Made by a program: the position numbers and the translations under genes
Shown here: positions 36,609 to 45,666 of the stretch, one piece after another
Layout of the letters: every line of letters begins with the position of its first letter
Numbering within the stretch: position 1 is the stretch's first letter
The notes under the pieces: model-generated
Seen by the model: only the letters and a program-made list of their open reading frames with translations
Databases searched by the model: none
Told to the model about the DNA's origin: nothing
From: Lactobacillus sp. ESL0791
Lineage (GTDB): Bacteria; Bacillota; Bacilli; Lactobacillales; Lactobacillaceae
DNA: 64,000 nt
Assembly: GCF_029433255.1 (NCBI RefSeq)
Contig: NZ_JAQTHU010000001.1
Coordinates: 1,116,001-1,180,000 of the forward strand
Direction: 5' to 3'

Positions 36609-39600
36609 TTATACCGGCTGCGTTGTTAATGCCAATGATTCTAAGACTTCTAAAATTAATTCTGTTGTTTCAATACTTGAAAAAACTGGAATGTGGGTAT
36701 TCAAAGCTTCATCACGAATTCTGATTGCATCGCTGCTGGCAATATCGGATAAGCTAGTGATGTTAATGACCATGACAATTTTATGTTGGCGGATTTTTTC
36801 AATTAAGTTATTGGGATCGTCGTGAACTTTGCTGACAACACCGGTTGTGATCCCGGCTTCCGCAAAGACGTTTGCCGTTCCTTCGGTGGCAATAATTTTA
36901 TAACCTAGCCGGTAAAATCTGCGGGCTAGCTGCGCTGCCTTCTGCTTATCCTCATTGCGAACAGAAATAAAGAGCGTTCCGTAACTTGGAATGGTTAAAT
37001 CACTGGCTTCATAACCTTTATACAAGGCCTTGGCCAGTTGTGTGTCGCGCCCCATTACGGACCCTGATGACTTCATTTTGGAATCAAAAGTATTGCCGCT
37101 GTTATAATCAATGTAAGAAAAGACAGGCATTTTGACGTGGATAAAATCATTTGTCGGCCAAAGTTCATTAATATAACCTAATTCGGATAGGTTTTTGCCA
37201 ATTAAAACTTCCGTTGTATATTCGGTTATGTCCTTACCTAGTGCTTGAGATAAGAAGGCGACATTATGCCCCGCATAGGGCTTAACCTGCAGCAAGTAGA
37301 GCGTATCGGCAACCGTTAGAAAATGCAAAGTAAAGATGCCGCGCATCTTAATTTTTTTAATGATTTTAATTGCCGCTTTTTTGATTTCTTCTTGTTTAAT
37401 TTTGGTTAAGTTTTGCGGTTTAAAGACGGCAATTGAATCCGATGCATGAGAGCCGCTTTGCTCCAAATGCTCAATAATCCCGGGAACGGTAACGTCTTTA
37501 CCATCAGAAATAGCAGTTAATTCGTACTTATTTCCTTCGATAAAATGTGAAATGGAGACTTGGTCCAACTGATTTTCTGTCAGATATTTTTCCACTGCTG
37601 GCAGATCATAGACAACGGCCGATTTTTGCTTGATGCCTCTGCTGATTCCACCAAGCAAAAAGGGAAAATCGTAATCTTCAATGAAATTTTTAATTTCAAC
37701 CAAGTTAGAAGTTCTTAATGATGGGTTCAGTTTAAGATTTTTAAACGGTAACGCTAAAATATTGTCAATTTTGCGGTTGATGTTTTTATTCTGGTAACCC
37801 AATACATTTAGGCCTTGATCCATTAATATTTCACTAAGCGCATTTATTTCTTTGCCCGAAAATTGAAGAAGCACATCCTTAATGCTTTCAGCCTTGGCAA
37901 TTTTACAAATATTTTCAATGGTAATCGGATCAAAATAGATCCGTTCGACATTCTTATAGCGGTTGGCAACCGATTCATCATTGTTGGACAATAAAATAGT
38001 TGCATAATTATTTTTATGTAAAGCTTTGATCGCATGGCTGATCATGTAATCAAATTCGCTTGTCACCGAAACTTGTGACGGCAGCATACCAATAATTAAA
38101 ATCTTTTGGGGAGCCGCAAGCTGCTGTGCTTCGTTTTCTACACCATAAGAACTGTAAACGGCGTGAACCTTAGGTCGATAAAGTCCGGCTGAACCATCGA
38201 TCTGCGTGTAAGAGGTTGCCAAACCAACTTGCTCAAGTTGCTTGCGGATACTGCTGACATCTCTTCCAGTAATCACAGCAATTAGCCTGTTAGAAAAGCC
38301 TCGTTTTTTAACTTCTGTCAGCAATTCCGTGCTAATTGCGGGATCGGCAGCTAGTTGTTGTCCCAACTTAACGATATTTTGCAGCTTCTGAAAATAAATC
38401 GGGTGAAGATTAATGATTTGTTGCAGCTCCTGGTAGTCAAAGCCTTTGGCAATCGCAGCTAAAATTTTGACAATATGCATTTCATCAGGCGCAAGCAAAT
38501 CAGATTTAATCTCTTCTTTTGTTTTACTATTTTCACTAGTAAAAACGCTAATTGCATAATCTAAGTTAGTGGTTGAAGCTAGTCCTTTTAAAAAGGCAGT
38601 TTCAAAATTGCGGCCAATTCCCATTGCTTCGCCGCTGGACTGTTTTCTTCTTCCCAAATGATAATGATTTTTACGGGAAGTTGCCAGTGACCAATAAGGC
38701 ATTTTAAGCGCAATTTTGTCTTGGACAGGTTCAATTGCGGCAACTAAACCGGACAATGGATCACTGATTTCGTTTAAGTTATAACCGATTGCGACTTTGG
38801 CAACAACATAGCCGATGCTGTATAGACCAGTCCGCTGCGCCCAAATTGCACTGCGCGTCACCCGCGCTTTAATTGATAAAACTTTTGCGTGAAGCTCGGT
38901 ACCATGGTGCTTAACCGCAAAACGAATGCTGGTAATTCCTGTAACTTGTAAATTTGCCACAATTTTTTGCGAAATTGCCCGTAATTCCTGAATTTGGTCA
39001 TTGTTCAGCGTCAATGCAGGCATGACCATAATTGAATCACCAGAATTAATTGCGACTGGCTCAATTGAATCAGCAAAATTGATAAAAGCGACGTTGCCGT
39101 TTTTATCTCTGATCACATCAACAATCACTTCTTCCCATGACGAAAGATCCTCAGTTATCTGATAATGATTCCAGGAGAAATTCTCTGTTTGGCGCTCTTT
39201 TTTAAAAAAAGCAGATAAGCTCTTACTGTTGGTAAAAACATATTGGGCGTTATGATAATAGGCTTGAAATTTCGTAACCAGTACCGGAAAAGCAAGCTGC
39301 TGATCAATTTGCTCCGGAGTAAGCGCAGTTGAGGCTGCGTCAAGCTGCCAAAAACGGTTGACATCAATATTCAACTTTTTAAGATAGGCAATTCTTTGTC
39401 TTTGATCTTTCATCTTGATCGCTTGGAGATTGGTTGTAAGCAGCTTAATGCCCATTTCCTGTAAGATACCATCCTGAAGCAAATTATAGGTAATTTTTAA
39501 GCCAGTGGTTGAACCAAAGGCTGTCATGATTGCATCCGGTTCTTCCATCCGGATGATTCTTTTCAAAAAATCCAGCGTCATTGGTTCCAGGTAAACCGTT

Positions 39601-39785
39601 ACACCAGATCGCTTATCCGTGGAAATTGTTGCTGGATTGGGATTAACCAGTACCACCTGAATGTCTTCCTCAAGAAGTGCATCAATCGCATCCGTTGTCA
39701 CCAAATCTGTTTCCGCGACACTGCCGATTAGGGTTGGGCCAGAACCGATGATCAAAATTTTATCTAAATCATTTTCTAAAGGCAT
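36609..39785 (-). CDS. carB: CarB-like protein with eroded ATP-grasp sites (carbamoyl-phosphate synthase large chain family)
   Basis: The 1058-residue frame is unbroken and has the full CarB layout: two ATP-grasp halves (about 1-550 and 551-930) and the C-terminal MGS-like allosteric domain (935-1050). Key residues are lost. First half: the family RPA..GGTGGG loop is TKFQAYYHNA (171-180), the metal motif EVNPR is SIKAR (304-308), and the family His of GIHTGDS is Asn247. Second half: the GSGPIRIGQ loop reads GMLPSQVSV (566-574) and LEVNPRSSR reads LQVKPYAGH (832-840). In contrast the allosteric part (MKSSGSVMGRDTQLAKALYK, GYKIIATEGTA) is conserved. Catalysis is therefore unlikely; a regulatory or binding role, or slow decay, is inferred. 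It follows carA by four bases, at the ancestral pyr locus. Confidence 0.85.
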   Translation of the reverse strand: MPLENDLDKILIIGSGPTLIGSVAETDLVTTDAIDALLEEDIQVVLVNPNPATISTDKRSGVTVYLEPMTLDFLKRIIRMEEPDAIMTAFGSTTGLKITYNLLQDGILQEMGIKLLTTNLQAIKMKDQRQRIAYLKKLNIDVNRFWQLDAASTALTPEQIDQQLAFPVLVTKFQAYYHNAQYVFTNSKSLSAFFKKERQTENFSWNHYQITEDLSSWEEVIVDVIRDKNGNVAFINFADSIEPVAINSGDSIMVMPALTLNNDQIQELRAISQKIVANLQVTGITSIRFAVKHHGTELHAKVLSIKARVTRSAIWAQRTGLYSIGYVVAKVAIGYNLNEISDPLSGLVAAIEPVQDKIALKMPYWSLATSRKNHYHLGRRKQSSGEAMGIGRNFETAFLKGLASTTNLDYAISVFTSENSKTKEEIKSDLLAPDEMHIVKILAAIAKGFDYQELQQIINLHPIYFQKLQNIVKLGQQLAADPAISTELLTEVKKRGFSNRLIAVITGRDVSSIRKQLEQVGLATSYTQIDGSAGLYRPKVHAVYSSYGVENEAQQLAAPQKILIIGMLPSQVSVTSEFDYMISHAIKALHKNNYATILLSNNDESVANRYKNVERIYFDPITIENICKIAKAESIKDVLLQFSGKEINALSEILMDQGLNVLGYQNKNINRKIDNILALPFKNLKLNPSLRTSNLVEIKNFIEDYDFPFLLGGISRGIKQKSAVVYDLPAVEKYLTENQLDQVSISHFIEGNKYELTAISDGKDVTVPGIIEHLEQSGSHASDSIAVFKPQNLTKIKQEEIKKAAIKIIKKIKMRGIFTLHFLTVADTLYLLQVKPYAGHNVAFLSQALGKDITEYTTEVLIGKNLSELGYINELWPTNDFIHVKMPVFSYIDYNSGNTFDSKMKSSGSVMGRDTQLAKALYKGYEASDLTIPSYGTLFISVRNEDKQKAAQLARRFYRLGYKIIATEGTANVFAEAGITTGVVSKVHDDPNNLIEKIRQHKIVMVINITSLSDIASSDAIRIRDEALNTHIPVFSSIETTELILEVLESLALTTQPV

Positions 39786-39789
39786 ATGC

Positions 39790-40845
39790 TTACCCCATCA
39801 TTTCTACAAAATTATCATAAATTTTTTGGGCATCCAGGGCACCGGGTGCCCCTTCTGGATTAAAGGCAGTGGCAATTACTTTGTTTTCCTGATTGATGAA
39901 CCCGGCTAGCAGACCGCTATGAAGATCAACGTATTTTTGCTTCATCTCCATTTGCACACTATCAGACAAAAAGAGCTGATCAATATTCATTGCCACCTGC
40001 AAAATTTTATTTGTATTCTGTTCAATAACCGGATAATTCGTCCCGTTGAATTCTTCTTCCAAATCAACTAGCTCAAAATTAAGGTAATCGCCTAGAACAA
40101 GAAAGCCAAGACCAATCCCTAAAAGCGGATACTTGCCATAAAAGTACGTTAAAAGCGGCTCAAGTCCCGCGCTAACTTCAGCACATTTTCCTGGGCCGTT
40201 AGAAATAATTATTCCGTTAGGCCGTAAATTTTCGATATCGGTAACAGTGGCGTTATACGGCAACACCGTAACATTGATTTTCCTAAGTGACAACTCGCGC
40301 AACATTGAGTGCTTAAGTCCCAGGTCAATCACGGCCACGGTCTTACCGACATTAGGTGCGGCATAAGCATTTTTAGTCGAAACCGCTGCCGATTTGTTTT
40401 TAGGCAGAACCAGCGCTTTAATTTGGTCAAAGGCATGTTCATCGTCTGTATCCATGATGGACGCCTTGATCATTTTTTCCTTGATCAGGAGCTTAACCAA
40501 AGCCCGGGTATCAATGTTAAAAATCGCCGGAATGTTTTTTTCCTTCAAAAAAGAATCTAGCTCTTGAAAATTAGTACTGTCGGTAATATTCCAAGTTACA
40601 TCGTTGGCAATAATTCCCTTAACGGTTGGATTAATGCTTTCATAATCAATGGCATTAATGCCTGTGCTGCCGATCACTGGTGTGGTAAAAACCAGAATTT
40701 TACCGGCATTGGTGGGATCGGTCAATGCTTCCTGGTAACCGAAATTGCTGGTTTGAATTGCCAGTTCACCGGTTGCGGTAATACTGGCACCGATTCCCTC
40801 TCCTGGAAAAGAATGCCCGTCTTCAAGAATTAAATATCGTTTCAT
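39790..40845 (-). CDS. carA: CarA-like protein lacking the glutaminase catalytic residues
   Basis: A 351-residue small-chain homologue. The N-terminal domain is well kept (MKRYLILEDG, FGYQEALTDPTNAGKI, NIDTRALVKLL). In the class I glutamine amidotransferase domain (about 165-350) the oxyanion part ISNGPG is present, but the nucleophile elbow GICLGHQ of the family reads GIGLGFL (residues 243-249), so Cys is Gly245. The catalytic HPE reads NPE (329-331), so His is Asn329 while Glu331 remains. The glutaminase reaction cannot work as known. It follows rluD by four bases and precedes carB by four, in a lspA-rluD-carA-carB operon. No PyrR attenuator fits in the four-base gap. Confidence 0.87.
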   Translation of the reverse strand: MKRYLILEDGHSFPGEGIGASITATGELAIQTSNFGYQEALTDPTNAGKILVFTTPVIGSTGINAIDYESINPTVKGIIANDVTWNITDSTNFQELDSFLKEKNIPAIFNIDTRALVKLLIKEKMIKASIMDTDDEHAFDQIKALVLPKNKSAAVSTKNAYAAPNVGKTVAVIDLGLKHSMLRELSLRKINVTVLPYNATVTDIENLRPNGIIISNGPGKCAEVSAGLEPLLTYFYGKYPLLGIGLGFLVLGDYLNFELVDLEEEFNGTNYPVIEQNTNKILQVAMNIDQLFLSDSVQMEMKQKYVDLHSGLLAGFINQENKVIATAFNPEGAPGALDAQKIYDNFVEMMG

Positions 40846-40849
40846 CTAA

Positions 40850-41755
40850 TCACTTATTTCTTAATTCATTAAGCCGTTCAGTAAAAATCTGCGGCGGCTC
40901 AACTTCAAATTCAAGCCACTCATTAGTCGTCGGCTGAGTAAAGCCAAGTACTTCGGCATGCAAAAATTGGCCGTTGCCCTTGAGCGTTTTGCGCGGTCCG
41001 TATAATGGATCACCAGCAACCGCATGGCCAATGTAATCCAGATGAACCCTAATTTGGTGTGTCCTGCCGGTTTCTAATCGGCATTTAATCAAACTATAAC
41101 CCGGAAACTGTTCCAGTACGGAAAAATGCGTCACGGCATCTTTGCCATTAGCAACCACCGCCATTTTTTTGCGATTATTAGGATTGCGGCCAATAGGCGC
41201 ATCAATTGTGCCGGTTTGTTCACTAAAATTACCGTGGACAATTGCCAAGTACTCACGCTTGTTGGTTTTGTGCGCCAACTGCGCTTCTAAGCTTTCTCGG
41301 GCATGAGCATTTTTGGCAACCATTAATAGGCCCGAAGTATCCTTGTCAATTCGATGAACGATTCCCGGACGAAAGCCCTCAGGACTTGCTGCTAAATCTT
41401 TGGTATGGTACAAAAGCGCGTTAACTAATGTATGATTCGGATGCCCTGCCGCTGGATGAACTACCATGCCCTGCGGCTTATTGACAACAATTACATCTTG
41501 GTCTTCATAAACAATTTCAAGGGGAATATTTTCTGGCTCTACCGCCAGTGGCTTTAATGGTGGTACAACAACCGAAATTTGGTCATCCGACTGTATTTTA
41601 TACGAAACCTTTGCAGTCTTGCCATTGACTAAAATTTTCTTGTCTTGAACTAATTCTTTGACTCTGGTTCGAGACAAGGCAGAAATTTTATCTGCAACAA
41701 ATTTATCCAACCGTCCCTGTTCGTCCTTTACCTGAAATTCATATTTATCCGGCAT
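40850..41755 (-). CDS. rluD: Ribosomal large subunit pseudouridine synthase, RluA/RluD family
   Basis: A 301-residue pseudouridine synthase: N-terminal S4 domain (GRLDKFVADKISALSRTRVKELV) and RluA-type catalytic domain with the aspartate in VHRIDKDTSGLLMVAKN, preceded by VVNKPQGMVVHPAAGH. The start is the ATG at 41755, after AAAAAGGA, which overlaps the lspA end by 11 bases; a further in-frame codon at 41776 lies within lspA. The lspA-rluD pair is conserved across Firmicutes (B. subtilis lspA-ylyB). Confidence 0.94.
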   Translation of the reverse strand: MPDKYEFQVKDEQGRLDKFVADKISALSRTRVKELVQDKKILVNGKTAKVSYKIQSDDQISVVVPPLKPLAVEPENIPLEIVYEDQDVIVVNKPQGMVVHPAAGHPNHTLVNALLYHTKDLAASPEGFRPGIVHRIDKDTSGLLMVAKNAHARESLEAQLAHKTNKREYLAIVHGNFSEQTGTIDAPIGRNPNNRKKMAVVANGKDAVTHFSVLEQFPGYSLIKCRLETGRTHQIRVHLDYIGHAVAGDPLYGPRKTLKGNGQFLHAEVLGFTQPTTNEWLEFEVEPPQIFTERLNELRNK

Positions 41756-42212
41756 TTTTATCCTTTTTCTCGTCAAAAAACAGCAGGTAAATAAAGATTA
41801 GAATTACCCCAACTGTGATTGCCGAATCAGCAATGTTAAAGATATTAAAATGAATGAAATCAACTTGCAGCATGTCCACCACATATTTAAGGTGCAGGCG
41901 ATCAATAAAGTTGCCAATAATTCCACCTAAAACCAGGGCTAAACCCAGGTCGAATAAGGTATTACGATATTTTTTAGTAAATAAAAAATAAAGACAAACA
42001 ATAATTGCAACGATACTGATGATGTAAAACAGCCACATTTGGCCGATTAGAATATTCCATGCCGCACCATTATTTTGAATGTAGGTAAAAGATAAAATAC
42101 CCGGAATAACTTGGTGAACCTCACCAAGAGCGTAGTTATTGATGATAAAAGCCTTTAAGCCCTGATCCATTAAGACTACGACTAAGGAAATAATTAAATA
42201 TAAATATTGCAT
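41745..42212 (-). CDS. lspA: Lipoprotein signal peptidase
   Basis: LspA removes the signal peptide of prolipoproteins after lipid attachment. The 155-residue protein has four membrane helices, the QNNGAAWNIL motif (about residue 50-59), and the two catalytic aspartates in GGIIGNFIDRL and FNIADSAITVG. It is the first gene of the operon with rluD and carAB, starting 10 bases after fhs on the same strand, so fhs may be co-transcribed. Confidence 0.96.
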   Translation of the reverse strand: MQYLYLIISLVVVLMDQGLKAFIINNYALGEVHQVIPGILSFTYIQNNGAAWNILIGQMWLFYIISIVAIIVCLYFLFTKKYRNTLFDLGLALVLGGIIGNFIDRLHLKYVVDMLQVDFIHFNIFNIADSAITVGVILIFIYLLFFDEKKDKNAG

Positions 42213-42221
42213 AACTAATTT

Positions 42222-43898
42222 TTAAAATAAACCGCTAATCTTGCCGTCATTGTCAACGTCAATTTCAAGTGCTGCAGGATGTTTCGGTAATCCGGGCATA
42301 TCTAAAACATGCCCCGTGGTAATTACAATGAATCCAGCGCCGTTCTTTAAACTAGCGCCCTTAACATGCAGCGTGAAATCAACTGGTGCACCTAACTGAT
42401 CTTTGTCATCGGTGAAGGAATACTGTGTTTTGGCAATGATTACCGGTAACTGATCTTTACCCATTCTTTCTAACTCGGCAATTTGTCGCTCAGCTTTTTG
42501 ACTGTATTCTACCTGACCAGCATGGTAGATCTTTTTAGCTATTTTAGCTATTTTAGTTTTTATCTTATCATTTTTGTTATAGCTTGGAGTTAAATTAGCT
42601 TGCTGAGAATCGGCAAGATCAACAACGGCTTGGGCTGCCTCAATACCGCCTTTTGAGCCATCGGCATGATAAGTAACAACTTGGGCGTCTATTCCCTGTT
42701 CTTTAACCAAACTTTGCAATAAAGCAAGTTCTTTATCGGTGTCGGTTGCAAATTTATTGATTAAAACGATCACGGGAACGTTATAAGAACGCATATTGTT
42801 CATGTGCCGCTCTAAATTACGAAAGCCTTCTTTTAATGCCAGCAAATTTTCCTGATCAAGCCTAGCAGTATTGCCTTCAGCCTGATATTTTAAGGCGCGA
42901 ATCGTTGCCACAACGACACAAGCGTCTGGTTTTTTATCAAGTTTAGTTGCGACGAAATCCATAAATTTTTGGCCGCCCAAGTCACTGCCAAAACCAGCCT
43001 CTGTCAAAGTGTAATCACTCAAGTGCAGTGCCAAATTCGTTGCCATAATTGAGTTAGCACCGTGAGCGATGTTGGCAAAAGGACCGCCATGAACAAGTGC
43101 CGGCGTATGTTCGATTGTTTGTACTAAATTCGGCTTTAAGGCATTTGCAAGCAGTGCGGCGATTGCCCCTTGAAAGCCTAAATCTTTAACGTAGACTGGC
43201 TGATCATCTTCAGTAAATGCAACCAACATGTTGCCAATCCGATATTTTAAATCATTAATATCAGTCGCAAGACACAAAATTGCCATTAATTCGTTTGCTA
43301 CGGTGATGGCAAAACTGCTTTCGTGCTCAACACCGTTAAATTTTGAGCCCTGCCCAACCGTTACTTTTCTAAGTGCCCGGTCATTAACGTCAAGACCGCG
43401 CTTCAAAACAATTCGCTGTGGATCAATCTTTAACGCATTATCTTGATAAAGATAATTGTCAACAAGGGCTGCCAAAGTATCGATGGCCGAGGTCAAGGCG
43501 TGCATGTCACCGGTAAAGTGCAAATTAATGTCTTCCATCGGAATAATTTGGGCTTGCCCACCGCCGGTCGCTCCGCCTTTAAGGCCAAACACCGGCCCCA
43601 TTGACGGTTCACGCAGGGCAATCATCGTTTTTTTGTGTAACTGATTATTAATGGCATCGCCAAGGCCAATCGTAATGGTCGATTTCCCTTCTCCGGCCGG
43701 TGTTGGCGAAATCGAAGTTACCAAAATCAATTTCCCAAGATGGTTATTATTGCGCGCCTCCTTGATTGCAGGCCAAGTAATCTTGGCTTTGTCGTAACCA
43801 TAAGGTTCAAGGGTTTCTTTACTAAGTCCTATTTTTTGGGCAATTTCAGTTATTGGTAATATTTCGGCTTCTTGCGCAATTTGAATGTCTGATTTCAT
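42222..43898 (-). CDS. fhs: Formate-tetrahydrofolate ligase
   Basis: It joins formate to tetrahydrofolate with ATP, giving 10-formyl-THF for purine and fMet-tRNA synthesis. Motifs: P-loop [17 protein letters not shown] (about residue 65), [18 protein letters not shown] near 98, and the C-terminal [19 protein letters not shown]. Length from the chosen start is 558. The ATG at 43898 is nine bases after GAGAGG; an ATG at 43904 is only three bases away from it. An extended -10 promoter and a set of inverted TTAGACT motifs lie upstream. Confidence 0.96.
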   Translation of the reverse strand: MKSDIQIAQEAEILPITEIAQKIGLSKETLEPYGYDKAKITWPAIKEARNNNHLGKLILVTSISPTPAGEGKSTITIGLGDAINNQLHKKTMIALREPSMGPVFGLKGGATGGGQAQIIPMEDINLHFTGDMHALTSAIDTLAALVDNYLYQDNALKIDPQRIVLKRGLDVNDRALRKVTVGQGSKFNGVEHESSFAITVANELMAILCLATDINDLKYRIGNMLVAFTEDDQPVYVKDLGFQGAIAALLANALKPNLVQTIEHTPALVHGGPFANIAHGANSIMATNLALHLSDYTLTEAGFGSDLGGQKFMDFVATKLDKKPDACVVVATIRALKYQAEGNTARLDQENLLALKEGFRNLERHMNNMRSYNVPVIVLINKFATDTDKELALLQSLVKEQGIDAQVVTYHADGSKGGIEAAQAVVDLADSQQANLTPSYNKNDKIKTKIAKIAKKIYHAGQVEYSQKAERQIAELERMGKDQLPVIIAKTQYSFTDDKDQLGAPVDFTLHVKGASLKNGAGFIVITTGHVLDMPGLPKHPAALEIDVDNDGKISGLF

Positions 43899-43911
43899 GG
43901 GCATGTACCTC

Positions 43912-44048
43912 TCTTAGACTAAAAGTTTTTAACTATCATTTTTAAAAGTGCATTTCATATTAGAATTTAGGTCCCACCTTTTTTAGTCTAAGAATATTAT
44001 AGCAAACTTTCTTCTTAATTTAGACTGTTAAAGTTAGTCTTTAACAGT
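43912..44048 (-). promoter_or_regulatory. fhs promoter and inverted-repeat array
   Basis: Extended -10 TGCTATAAT (minus strand, 44004-43996). Arms TCTTAGACTAAAA (43912-43924) and TTTTAGTCTAAGA (43981-43993) form a 13-bp perfect inverted repeat, one next to the Shine-Dalgarno and one at the transcription start. A second perfect repeat, ACTGTTAAAG (44024-44033) / CTTTAACAGT (44039-44048), lies upstream of the -35 region. All contain or adjoin an AGACT/AGTCT motif. This looks like a protein operator set. Confidence 0.55.
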
Positions 44049-44064
44049 TCAAATATTTTTATCT

Positions 44065-44092
44065 AAAAAATAGCAGGCTAAACAGTCTGCTA
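44065..44092 (-). terminator. Terminator of the small membrane protein unit
   Basis: Stem TAGCAG (44071-44076) / CTGCTA (44087-44092) followed on the minus strand by a T6 tract; its first base pairs overlap the stop codon of the gene. Confidence 0.8.
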
Positions 44093-44422
44093 CTTCGTGA
44101 TTCGTAATAAATAATAAGTTTGTAAAGGGGATGTCTTTACTTGATAAAATTTAAAAATCCCCCATTTCAGGCTTTCCCGCGGTTCATTTTTTAAATTAAC
44201 TCTGGGGCGATAAGGCAACTTTAAGTATTGCCGATTCCAGTATGAATTTACCAGCGTGTAGATTAGAAGGACAAAAAATACCGATAAGACGATAATCGCT
44301 GCCCAACTGATATTCGCAGCGCCCTCATAAGCCAAAACCAGGCCAACAAATAAAATGATAAATAGCCAGCAGTAATAAATAATGCCTGTCCGGCCCAATA
44401 AAATAAAATGTTTCTTTTTCAT
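44090..44422 (-). CDS. Small two-helix membrane protein, function unknown
   Basis: A 110-residue protein with two hydrophobic helices (about residues 14-34 and 40-62), then a 48-residue basic cytoplasmic or external tail (YWNRQYLKLPYRPRVNLKN). I do not recognise it with certainty; the layout is similar to the EbsA-like proteins of Lactobacillales. It follows the phosphoesterase gene by 11 bases and ends at a terminator, so it is the last gene of that operon. Confidence 0.7.
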   Translation of the reverse strand: MKKKHFILLGRTGIIYYCWLFIILFVGLVLAYEGAANISWAAIIVLSVFFVLLIYTLVNSYWNRQYLKLPYRPRVNLKNEPRESLKWGIFKFYQVKTSPLQTYYLLRITK

Positions 44423-44433
44423 AAAATACCTTG

Positions 44434-45666
44434 TTAATACTTGATTTGCAAGTGTAAATTGCTGTTACCTGAGGTGTCATATAGAGACTTAAAGTAAGTT
44501 TCAAAGAAAGGATCTTCTTTAATTAAGGTTTGAAATTCAGTTGATGCCTTAATTTGCTCTAACTGCTTACTGGTAAGTTGATTGTGTCCCGTAAAAAAAT
44601 TAAAATTCAGTTCAGCAAATAAGTTGCCCATTTTCCGAATGAGGCCGAGATCATATTTGCCTTTATGCATTTCTGACTGAACCAGCCTGCTTGAAATATT
44701 ACCAAACTGCAAGTTTTTTAAATAATCATGAAAATGCATTAAGGTATAATTTTTTTGCTGAATTTTCGTCAAATAAGGCCGCATGTCAAATTCTTTGCGG
44801 AGATAAGTAACCCTGTCAGGAGCAACTTGTAGAATACCATAACCCTGATCATATGAGCAAAAGCTGGAGCTTGCCACTTCAATTGTTGGAATTTTTTTCT
44901 GCGGTCCGATAATGTTTTGCGCGTGAATATGACCGGAAAACGCTAATCTGACATCATATTTTTGGCATAACTTGCGCACTTCATCCGCGTTATCCAAAAC
45001 AAACCCACTACTGACGGCTTTATTATGAACATAAAGGTTGTGATGCAGAAATAGTAGGACGTGCAGCTTTTGTTTCTGTGCCTGCTGCAATTGCCTTTCA
45101 AACCAAAGCAGCTGCCTAGAACTAATATGTCCTCGCGTTAGCGGTGCCGTATGTGCTTCTTTTTTTCCATAATAGTTGGAGTCCAGCATAATCAATAGAT
45201 ACCGCGGATTAAGTTGCACACTGTATGCAAGTGAACTAGGATCCTTGCTGCTGCAATTATCATAGGAAACTTGGAAAATTTGTTGCCATTCTTTGGGACT
45301 GATTTGCTTGGCATAAAGCTGCTGTTCATTGTTAAATTTGCGTGCCCAACCGTCGTAAATATCATGGTTACCAGGCAATACTAGCAGCCTTGTATCTTTT
45401 AAAGAACTAAAAATTTGGGCAAATTTTTGGGCCGAAAGTAGTTCACCGTTGAATGTCACGTCACCCGTGACAATAATTGCGACAGGCTTTTTTTCCTTGG
45501 TCATTTTTGCAAACGCCTTTAGCGCAATTTCTTGATAATAAAGGTCTTTGCCCTGGCTTGTTTTCTGCATCTGAGCAAAGGCTTGACCATTATCATGTAA
45601 ATTGTCGGCAATTAAATGTGTGTCTGACAGAATCCAAAGTGCTGCTTCCTCTTTTTGCGTAATCAT
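44434..45666 (-). CDS. Calcineurin-like metallophosphoesterase
   Basis: A 410-residue phosphoesterase with the full metal-site series: SDTHL (residue ~14), GDVTFNGE (~67), GNHDIYDG (~99), the histidine in LFLHHNLY and SGHIHAQN (~245). The catalytic fold covers about residues 10-270; a C-terminal helical extension of ~140 residues is present. Substrate is unknown (cyclic nucleotide or protein phosphate are possible). It starts within the stop of the upstream methyltransferase gene (four-base overlap). Confidence 0.88.
   Translation of the reverse strand: MITQKEEAALWILSDTHLIADNLHDNGQAFAQMQKTSQGKDLYYQEIALKAFAKMTKEKKPVAIIVTGDVTFNGELLSAQKFAQIFSSLKDTRLLVLPGNHDIYDGWARKFNNEQQLYAKQISPKEWQQIFQVSYDNCSSKDPSSLAYSVQLNPRYLLIMLDSNYYGKKEAHTAPLTRGHISSRQLLWFERQLQQAQKQKLHVLLFLHHNLYVHNKAVSSGFVLDNADEVRKLCQKYDVRLAFSGHIHAQNIIGPQKKIPTIEVASSSFCSYDQGYGILQVAPDRVTYLRKEFDMRPYLTKIQQKNYTLMHFHDYLKNLQFGNISSRLVQSEMHKGKYDLGLIRKMGNLFAELNFNFFTGHNQLTSKQLEQIKASTEFQTLIKEDPFFETYFKSLYDTSGNSNLHLQIKY

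Noticed and set aside
43970..43978. GGTGGGACC on the minus strand in the fhs leader, similar to the T-box sequence
   Set aside because: The leader is only about 90 bases, has no specifier stem or terminator, and fhs is not an amino acid gene.
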